Assembly (NCBI GenBank): GCA_004558305.1
Contig: SFDG01000025.1
Coordinates: 1 to 29,048, forward strand
Source of the DNA: Phocaeicola plebeius
GTDB lineage: Bacteria; Bacteroidota; Bacteroidia; Bacteroidales; Bacteroidaceae
DNA: 29,048 nt
Reading direction: 5' to 3'
The position numbers and the translations under genes were made by a program. The first letter of the stretch is position 1, and each line of letters begins with the position of its first letter. Below the pieces are notes generated by a model that saw nothing but the letters and a program-made list of their open reading frames with translations, ran no database searches and was not told the origin of the DNA. Below are positions 22,797-29,048 of the stretch, one piece after another.

Positions 22797-24440
22797 ATGA
22801 CAAAAAGTGCATTACAAATTGCAAGAGCTGCTTATCAGCCGAAACTGCCGAAAGCGTTGCTGGGTGCCGTTCAGGTACAGGAAGGCGAACCTACTCAGTC
22901 GGTAGCTGACCAGGAAGAAATCAAGAAACTGTTCCCCAACACGTACGGAATGCCGTTGCTGAAGCTGGTGGAAGGCGAAGCCAAGGAATTTGCTCCCATG
23001 AATGTGGGCGTCATCCTTTCGGGTGGCCAGGCTCCCGGCGGACACAATGTAATCTCCGGCTTGTTCGACGGTATCAAAAAACTCAATCCGGCCAACAAGC
23101 TGTATGGCTTTATCCTGGGTCCCGGCGGCCTGGTAGACCATAAGTACAAGGAACTGACTGCCGACATCATCGACGAATACCGCAATACGGGCGGTTTCGA
23201 CATCATCGGCTCGGGCCGTACCAAACTGGAAAAGGAAGACCAGTTCGAGAAGGGTTATGAAATCCTGAAGGAATTGGGTATCAAGGCATTGGTGATCATC
23301 GGCGGTGACGACTCCAACACCAACGCTTGCGTACTCGCTGAATACTATGCTGCCAAGAACTACGGCGTACAGGTAATCGGTTGCCCGAAGACCATCGACG
23401 GCGACTTGAAGAACGACATGATCGAGACTTCTTTCGGCTTCGATACGGCCTGCAAGACCTATTCGGAAGTAATCGGTAACATCGAACGCGACTGTAATTC
23501 GGCCCGCAAGTACTGGCACTTCATCAAGCTGATGGGCCGCTCCGCTTCCCATATCGCATTGGAATGCGCCCTCCAGGTACAGCCGAACATCTGTATCGTA
23601 TCGGAAGAAGTGGAAGCCAAGAACATGTCGCTCGATGACATTGTCACCTATATTGCAAAGGTGGTGGCTGACCGTGCTGCCGACGGCAACAACTTCGGTA
23701 CCGTACTGATTCCGGAAGGTCTGATTGAGTTCGTTCCTGCCATGAAACGCCTGATTGCCGAACTGAACGACTTCCTCGCTGCCAACGGCGCAGAATTCGC
23801 CGGCATCGAACGTGCACAGCAGCGTGAATACATCATCAGCAAGCTGACTCCCGAAAATGCGGCCATCTATGCTTCGCTGCCCGAAGGCGTAGCCCGTCAG
23901 CTCTCTCTCGACCGCGACCCGCACGGCAACGTACAGGTTTCGCTCATCGAAACGGAAAAGCTGCTGTCTGAAATGGTCGGCAACAAGTTGGCTGAATGGA
24001 AGAAGGAAGGCAAGTTTGTCGGCAAGTTCGCTGCCCAGCATCACTTCTTCGGCTACGAAGGACGCTGCGCTGCTCCGTCGAACTTCGACGCTGACTACTG
24101 CTACTCGCTTGGCTTCACGGCTTCTATGCTGATTGCCAACGGCAAGACCGGCTACATGTCTTCCGTACGCAATACGACTGCTCCGGCTGCTGAATGGATT
24201 GCTGGCGGTGTGCCCATCACCATGATGATGAACATGGAACGCCGCAACGGCGAACTGAAGCCCGTTATCCAGAAGGCTTTGGTGAAACTGGACGGTGCTC
24301 CTTTCCAGGCATTTGCTGCTGCACGCGAAACGTGGGCCAAGGAAACGGCGTATGTTTACCCCGGTCCTATCCAGTACTTCGGTCCTACGGAGGTCTGCGA
24401 CCAGACCACCAAGACCCTGCAGTACGAACAGCAGAAGTGA
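22797..24440 (+). CDS. pfp: PPi-dependent 6-phosphofructokinase
   Basis: This 547-residue enzyme makes fructose 1,6-bisphosphate from fructose 6-phosphate using pyrophosphate, a reversible glycolytic step. It is the long form related to plant PFP and spirochaete enzymes. Key motifs: SGGQAPGGHN (75-84), GGDDSNTNA (169-177), where the second Asp (D172) replaces the Gly found in ATP-dependent enzymes and marks PPi use, PKTIDGDLKND (197-207) with catalytic D201 and D203, and MGR (246-248) for substrate binding. The N-terminal 70 residues are characteristic of the long form. It has its own promoter. Confidence 0.95.
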   Translation: MTKSALQIARAAYQPKLPKALLGAVQVQEGEPTQSVADQEEIKKLFPNTYGMPLLKLVEGEAKEFAPMNVGVILSGGQAPGGHNVISGLFDGIKKLNPANKLYGFILGPGGLVDHKYKELTADIIDEYRNTGGFDIIGSGRTKLEKEDQFEKGYEILKELGIKALVIIGGDDSNTNACVLAEYYAAKNYGVQVIGCPKTIDGDLKNDMIETSFGFDTACKTYSEVIGNIERDCNSARKYWHFIKLMGRSASHIALECALQVQPNICIVSEEVEAKNMSLDDIVTYIAKVVADRAADGNNFGTVLIPEGLIEFVPAMKRLIAELNDFLAANGAEFAGIERAQQREYIISKLTPENAAIYASLPEGVARQLSLDRDPHGNVQVSLIETEKLLSEMVGNKLAEWKKEGKFVGKFAAQHHFFGYEGRCAAPSNFDADYCYSLGFTASMLIANGKTGYMSSVRNTTAPAAEWIAGGVPITMMMNMERRNGELKPVIQKALVKLDGAPFQAFAAARETWAKETAYVYPGPIQYFGPTEVCDQTTKTLQYEQQK

Positions 24441-24494
24441 TTTTTATAGAATGACATCCCACGAGGGTTGCCATCTTCATCTGCACCTATAGAT

Positions 24495-24571
24495 TGTCAC
24501 TCTGAGCAAAGCGAAAAATCTGAATGTCGTTGCTGACGCTTTACGGATTCTTCGCTACGCTCAGAATGACA
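24495..24571. repeat. Interspersed inverted repeat (SERSEE-type element)
   Basis: Two 26-bp arms, 24495-24520 and 24546-24571, are inverted copies matching at 22 of 26 positions, around a 25-nt loop. The shared core reads TTCGCT and GCTCAGA in the right arm. Read on the minus strand it translates to CHSERSEES, a signature seen in many spurious database proteins from unrelated bacteria, showing that this repeat is widespread. It lies between pfp and the muramidase gene and may form a strong hairpin in RNA. Confidence 0.8.
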
Positions 24572-24635
24572 AGTAAAATGACAGGCTGCTTTTGCGTTGA
24601 CACATCCCTCGTACATTCCTCTAACCCCAACCAAC

Positions 24636-25559
24636 ATGGTGCAAGCAACATCCCCGTCGGGGAACCCTCTGACACGCAAGCCCGCTTCACCTCGCAAAAG
24701 AAAGGTGGCCGGCTCCTCCGAGTCTGCTCGCGCCGCCTCGCGCAGGAAGAGCACTTCCGCTCCGAAATCCCGGAGGGGGAAGGATACGGCGAAGCGGCAG
24801 GAAATGCCGGAGTGGGCGAAATACGTGCTGATGGGCATTGGTGCCGCCGTGTTCGTGCTGGGCTTTTATGTGTGTTGCATCCGCCCGTTTTCCTATCGCT
24901 GGAAACCCTGCTACGGCACCAAGGCCTATGGCGTCTGTCTGCCGTCGGGCTTTTCCGTCCACGGCTTCGATGTGTCCCATCATCAGGGCGACATCGACTG
25001 GGCGCAACTGCAGCATACCCAGGTGGCTCCTTCGCCTATCCGTTTCGTTTTCATGAAGGCGTCGGAGGGAGGCGATTTCAGCGACACTACTTTTTTGCAC
25101 AACTTTGACATGGCCCGCAGGTATGGCTTCATACGGGGGGCCTATCATTTCTTCAATCCCAAGACCGACCCCATCCGCCAGGCTGATTTCTTTATCCGTT
25201 CGGTGAAGCTGGAGGCCGGCGACCTGCCGCCCGTGCTCGACATCGAGAAACGGGGCAGCGATGAACAAAGCCTCCGCACCAACCTCAAGCGGTGGCTGGA
25301 CCGCGTGGAGCAGCACTACAAGGTGAAGCCCATCCTCTACACTTCCTACAAGTTCAAGAACCGTTATCTGAACGATTCCGTTTTCAATGCCTATCCCTAC
25401 TGGATTGCCCATTATTATGTGGATTCGGTGGAGTACAGCGGGAAATGGACCTTCTGGCAGCATACCGATGTGGGGCGGTTGCCGGGTATCGACGAACGGG
25501 TGGACTTGAATGTATTCAACGGCGACCTCGAACAGCTCAAGCAGCTGCTCATTCCCTGA
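24636..25559 (+). CDS. Membrane-anchored GH25 muramidase
   Basis: From the ATG at 24636 the protein has 307 residues: a Lys/Arg/Ser-rich cytoplasmic N-terminus (1-60), one transmembrane helix (about 62-82) and an extracytoplasmic GH25 domain. GH25 enzymes cut peptidoglycan between N-acetylmuramic acid and N-acetylglucosamine. Expected acidic residues are present: D112 in HGFDVSHHQGDIDW and D202/E204 in VLDIEKRGS; later strands include YHFFNP and WTFWQHTD. The frame is open to a TTG at 24597, but the ATG is preferred. No promoter match was found in the 195-bp gap before it. Confidence 0.9.
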   Translation: MVQATSPSGNPLTRKPASPRKRKVAGSSESARAASRRKSTSAPKSRRGKDTAKRQEMPEWAKYVLMGIGAAVFVLGFYVCCIRPFSYRWKPCYGTKAYGVCLPSGFSVHGFDVSHHQGDIDWAQLQHTQVAPSPIRFVFMKASEGGDFSDTTFLHNFDMARRYGFIRGAYHFFNPKTDPIRQADFFIRSVKLEAGDLPPVLDIEKRGSDEQSLRTNLKRWLDRVEQHYKVKPILYTSYKFKNRYLNDSVFNAYPYWIAHYYVDSVEYSGKWTFWQHTDVGRLPGIDERVDLNVFNGDLEQLKQLLIP

Positions 25560-25613
25560 GGAAGGAAATGGTGGCCGACGATTGTCTGTTTAATCATTAA
25601 ATCTCTTATTACC

Positions 25614-28600
25614 ATGACACGAAACGTTATCTTATCTTTGGTGGTCCTGCTGGCACTGGCTGTCGGCAGGCTGTCGGCACAGACGACTTTTGCCAAAGAC
25701 AAACTCTACCAGGTTTGTTCCGTGAAATATCCCGGCAAGGTACTGGGATATAAGTCGGGCAGCGCTACTGCCGCTTTGGTGGGGCAGGAGCCGACCGACC
25801 AGTTCCAACAATGGGGCGTAGGCGGCCTTTCGGGGAGCTTCCGCTTCATCAATCCTTTTGAAAACCGCTCGTTGCATGCCCGTGCGGACAAGGCACTGGG
25901 CGTGACCGAGAACAACGGCTCCGACGAATCGCAGCTCTGGATGCTGGTACCTGCCGGCGATGCCGTGCTGCTGGTTCCTACCAACAGTCCCGAACTGGCC
26001 CTTTCCATCAGTGCCGCCGGCAAGCCTGTACTGGTGAGCAAGGCCAAGGCTACAGCCGACCAGGCCGCCCAGTTCCGCATTACGGTCAGCCCGATGGCCC
26101 TTCCCGAAGGGGCAGAAGCAGAGAATGCCATGCGTCCGAAAGTCATCTGGGAGGACGAAGCCCGTTTCGAAGAGAACAAGGAACCGGCCCATGCCACCTA
26201 TACTCCGTATGCCACCGAAGCGGCCATGACGGCCGATGCCGGTTTTTACCGTACTCCGTGGGTGGACACCCGCAGTTCGCTGGTCCGCTCTCTGAACGGG
26301 CAGTGGAAATTCCATTTCGTGCCCGAACCCGACCAGCGTCCGCTGGATTTCTATAAGGAAGACTATGATGTCAGTGGCTGGGACGAGATTCCCGTTCCCT
26401 CCAACTGGGAAATGCAAGGATACGACCGCCCCATCTACTGCAATGTGGAATATCCGCACTCCAATACCCCTCCGTACATCAATGCCCGCAAGGGATTCAA
26501 CGATGGCGGCAAGAACTACGGCATCAATCCTGTAGGTACGTATGTCCGATTCTTCGACTTGCCCCAGGGCTGGGAAAAGGAACGTACCTTCATCCATTTC
26601 GGAGGTATCTACAGTGCCGCCTTTGTTTACCTGAACGGACAGTATGTCGGCTACACCCAGGGTGCCAACAACGTGGCTGAGTTCGACCTCAGCAAGTACC
26701 TTCGTGCCGGACGCAACCGGCTGGCCGTCCAGGTGTTCCGCTGGAGTGACGGTTCGTATCTGGAGTGTCAGGACATGTTCCGCATGAGCGGTATCTTCCG
26801 CGATGTCTGTCTGTATGTCACTCCGAAAGTGAGTGTACGCGACCATTACATCACGGCCGACCTGCGTCCCGAATCGGGCTACAAGGACGGGACGATGAAT
26901 GTCGCCCTTACCCTCGACAACCGCGACCTGCTGTCGGGCGAGAAGCAGCTCGTGGTCCGTCTGATCGACCCGCAAGGAAAGGCAGTGGCCGAATCCGAGC
27001 AGACCGTCAGCTTCTCTGCCAAAGAGGCCCTGGCCAAGGCCAGTGTCTCCCTGCCCTTGAAAGGCGTATCGCCGTGGACAGCCGAGACTCCGACCCTCTA
27101 TACCGTACATGTCGTACAGCGCGAAGGCGGCAAGGACGAACTGGCTTTCTCCACCAAGTATGGATTCCGCCACATAGAAATCCGTGGTTCCATCGTCTAC
27201 ATCAACGGGCAGCGCGTCTTCTTCAAAGGCGTGAACCGTCACGATACCGATCCCGTCTATGGCCGTGCCGTAACGACCGAATCCATGTTGCAGGATGTGC
27301 TGCTCATGAAGCGCAACAATATCAATACCATCCGTACTTCCCACTATCCCAATGCGGCCAAGATGTACGCCATGTTCGACTACTTCGGTCTGTATGTCTG
27401 CGATGAGGCCGACCTTGAAGACCATGCCAACCAGTCCATCAGTGACATGGAGTCCTGGATTCCTGCCTTCGTGGACCGTATCGACCGGCTGGTTCTCCGC
27501 GACCGTAACCATCCCAGTGTGGCCTTCTGGAGCCTCGGCAATGAATGTGGCGGCGGCAGCAATTTCCAGGCCTGCTACGATGCAGCCCATGCCCTCGACA
27601 GCCGTCCCGTCCACTACGAAGGAACCCGCGACCGGACTGCATGGGGCGGAAACCGCTTCAGCGATTTCTATTCGAAGATGTATCCGGGCATGAGCTGGAT
27701 GGACAAGTATGTCAATTCGTTCGACAAGCCCATGTTTATCTGTGAATTCGCCCATGCCATGGGAAATGCCATCGGTAACCTCCGCGAATACTGGAACAGT
27801 ATCGAAAGCAGCACCACGACCGTGGGCGGTGCCATCTGGGACTGGGTGGACCAGGCCATCTACGAACCGGCCGAACTGAAGCAGGGCATCCATCGCTTGC
27901 GCACCGGATATGACTTCCCCGGCCCGCACCAGGGCAACTTCTGTTCGAACGGTATCATCCCTGCCACGCGCGAAGAATCGCCCAAGCTGAAAGAGGTGAA
28001 GGCCGTCTATGCCTACCTGAAGTTCAAGAACGCCCAGGTGGATGCTGCCACCCGCCAGTTGAGCGTGGAAGTGGACAACACGTACGACTTCCTCGCCTTG
28101 GACGCTTTCGACTACAGCTACCAGTTGCTGGCCGACGGTAAAGTCATCTACACCTCGGGCAAGACCCGTTTCCCTGCCGTCGCTCCCGATGCACAGACAA
28201 CCCTTGCACTCGACCTCACGCCTGCCGACCTGGCCCGGGCCAATGGAAGCGAAGTGCTGCTGAACCTCTCCGTCACGCTCCACGATGCCGCCACATGGGC
28301 AGAAGCCGGTCATGAAGTGGCTCTACAGCAGTATGAAATCCAGGCCCGTGGCGCATTGGCCGCCCTCGATGAGAAGGCCAACAAGAAAGACCGCCTGCAA
28401 GTGGCCGAAACAGCCGACCAGCTGGTAGTGGGCAACAGCCGGGTAGAGGCTGCCTTCAGTCGTAGCACGGGCCAGCTCCTCCGTCTGGTGATGAACGGTT
28501 ATCCTGTCATTGCCGAAGGTCAGGGCTTCCTCTACGACAACCACCGCTGGATTGAGAACGACCGTTTCACGGATACATCCAACGGGCTGGAGGAGACCGG

Positions 28601-29048
28601 AACATGCACTTATGCCAAGGAAGGCCGTAAAATCGTGGTGAAGACCACCCGCGACGGGTCGCTCTGTGCTACGGAAGTGACCTATACCTTCGTTCCTGAC
28701 GGTACGATGGATATGGAAGTGAACCTCCAGCCCAAGACCGAGAAACTGCGTCGTGCCGGACTGGTCTGCGGCTTGAACAGTGCATTGAGCCAGGTGGACT
28801 ACTACGCCTATGGTCCGTGGGAGAACTACAACGACCGTAAGGAAGGTTGCACACTGGGCCGTTTCACGACCACCGTCGATGACATGAAGGTGGACTATGC
28901 GAAGCCGCAGTCGACTGGTAATCGTGAGGGTCTGCGCGAAGTGGCCTTTACCGATGCAGAGGGTCAGGGCATCCTCATCCGTACCGAAGGAACGGTTTCC
29001 TTCTCCGCCCTGCGCTATACCGATGAAGACCTGATGAAGTGCAACCAC
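25614..29048 (+). CDS. Secreted GH2 beta-galactosidase-like enzyme, 3' end outside window
   Basis: The frame is open for 1145 codons from ATG 25614 to the window edge. It starts with a signal peptide (MTRNVILSLVVLLALAVGRLSA), then an extra beta-trefoil-like region (about 28-155, with QQWGVGGLSGSFRFINPFEN and SDESQLWMLVP). The LacZ-type GH2 body follows: sugar-binding domain (about 220-400), Ig-like domain, and TIM barrel with acid/base E644 in SLGNECGGG and nucleophile E711 in FICEFAHAMGN, then the C-terminal beta-sandwich domains. The likely activity is hydrolysis of beta-galactosides in the periplasm; exact substrate is unknown. It is 54 bp after the muramidase gene, with no clear promoter between. 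Confidence 0.92.
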   Translation, partial: MTRNVILSLVVLLALAVGRLSAQTTFAKDKLYQVCSVKYPGKVLGYKSGSATAALVGQEPTDQFQQWGVGGLSGSFRFINPFENRSLHARADKALGVTENNGSDESQLWMLVPAGDAVLLVPTNSPELALSISAAGKPVLVSKAKATADQAAQFRITVSPMALPEGAEAENAMRPKVIWEDEARFEENKEPAHATYTPYATEAAMTADAGFYRTPWVDTRSSLVRSLNGQWKFHFVPEPDQRPLDFYKEDYDVSGWDEIPVPSNWEMQGYDRPIYCNVEYPHSNTPPYINARKGFNDGGKNYGINPVGTYVRFFDLPQGWEKERTFIHFGGIYSAAFVYLNGQYVGYTQGANNVAEFDLSKYLRAGRNRLAVQVFRWSDGSYLECQDMFRMSGIFRDVCLYVTPKVSVRDHYITADLRPESGYKDGTMNVALTLDNRDLLSGEKQLVVRLIDPQGKAVAESEQTVSFSAKEALAKASVSLPLKGVSPWTAETPTLYTVHVVQREGGKDELAFSTKYGFRHIEIRGSIVYINGQRVFFKGVNRHDTDPVYGRAVTTESMLQDVLLMKRNNINTIRTSHYPNAAKMYAMFDYFGLYVCDEADLEDHANQSISDMESWIPAFVDRIDRLVLRDRNHPSVAFWSLGNECGGGSNFQACYDAAHALDSRPVHYEGTRDRTAWGGNRFSDFYSKMYPGMSWMDKYVNSFDKPMFICEFAHAMGNAIGNLREYWNSIESSTTTVGGAIWDWVDQAIYEPAELKQGIHRLRTGYDFPGPHQGNFCSNGIIPATREESPKLKEVKAVYAYLKFKNAQVDAATRQLSVEVDNTYDFLALDAFDYSYQLLADGKVIYTSGKTRFPAVAPDAQTTLALDLTPADLARANGSEVLLNLSVTLHDAATWAEAGHEVALQQYEIQARGALAALDEKANKKDRLQVAETADQLVVGNSRVEAAFSRSTGQLLRLVMNGYPVIAEGQGFLYDNHRWIENDRFTDTSNGLEETGTCTYAKEGRKIVVKTTRDGSLCATEVTYTFVPDGTMDMEVNLQPKTEKLRRAGLVCGLNSALSQVDYYAYGPWENYNDRKEGCTLGRFTTTVDDMKVDYAKPQSTGNREGLREVAFTDAEGQGILIRTEGTVSFSALRYTDEDLMKCNH

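Noticed and set aside
24497..24838. 113-residue minus-strand frame containing CHSERSEES
   Set aside because: It is the translation of the interspersed inverted repeat plus the antisense of the muramidase N-terminus, a known type of false protein.
25632..28313. 893-residue open frame on the minus strand, and a further one at 28323-29048
   Set aside because: Both lie antisense to the GH2 gene, whose signal peptide and catalytic motifs are clear. The antisense product is His/Gly/Val-rich without any recognisable domain; it arises from GC-rich codon use.

Overview
The window looks like chromosome from a member of the Bacteroidales, probably Bacteroidaceae; I cannot name the genus. The support is the gene content (a DUF4295 small protein next to L28 and L33, a complete bat aerotolerance-type operon, a long PPi-dependent phosphofructokinase, a secreted GH2 beta-galactosidase) and promoters of the Bacteroidetes form TTTG-N19/20-TAnnTTTG instead of -35/-10 boxes. 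Coding sequence is fairly GC-rich, which produces very long spurious antisense reading frames. No rRNA, tRNA, CRISPR array, insertion sequence or phage gene was seen.

Layout. (1) 1-554, plus: end of rpmB, then rpmG and the DUF4295 gene, closed by a terminator. (2) 552-4162, plus: ftsY, rimO, a small HU-family gene, and an unusual HU + transmembrane + LysM gene, expressed from a promoter that begins inside the preceding T tract. (3) 4267-13509, plus: moxR, a DUF58 gene, a BatD-like gene, batA, batB, batC, batD, batE and a PAP2 phosphatase in one tight operon with its own promoter. (4) 13558-15103, plus: a small putative helix-turn-helix protein and a DUF2007-tandem universal stress protein fusion. 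(5) 22213-15124, minus: a five-gene operon of tricorn-like protease, LysM plus type-1 periplasmic-binding-fold protein, outer-membrane barrel, exodeoxyribonuclease III and a second PAP2 phosphatase, ending in a terminator hairpin that contains the last stop codon. (6) 22214-22796: a 583-bp divergent gap with a degenerate 22-bp tandem repeat, a terminator-like hairpin with no assigned gene, and promoters for both flanking genes. (7) 22797-29048, plus: pfp, an interspersed inverted repeat, a membrane-anchored GH25 muramidase, and a GH2 beta-galactosidase with an N-terminal beta-trefoil-like extension that runs off the window.

A theme is envelope work: the Bat complex (AAA+ ATPase plus VWA membrane proteins), two LysM proteins, a muramidase, two PAP2 lipid phosphatases, a secreted processing protease and an outer-membrane barrel. 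The least ordinary items are the protein that joins an HU domain to a LysM domain across the inner membrane, the LysM-PBP protein coupled to the tricorn-like protease, and the 22-bp repeat with the orphan terminator between the tricorn-like gene and pfp.
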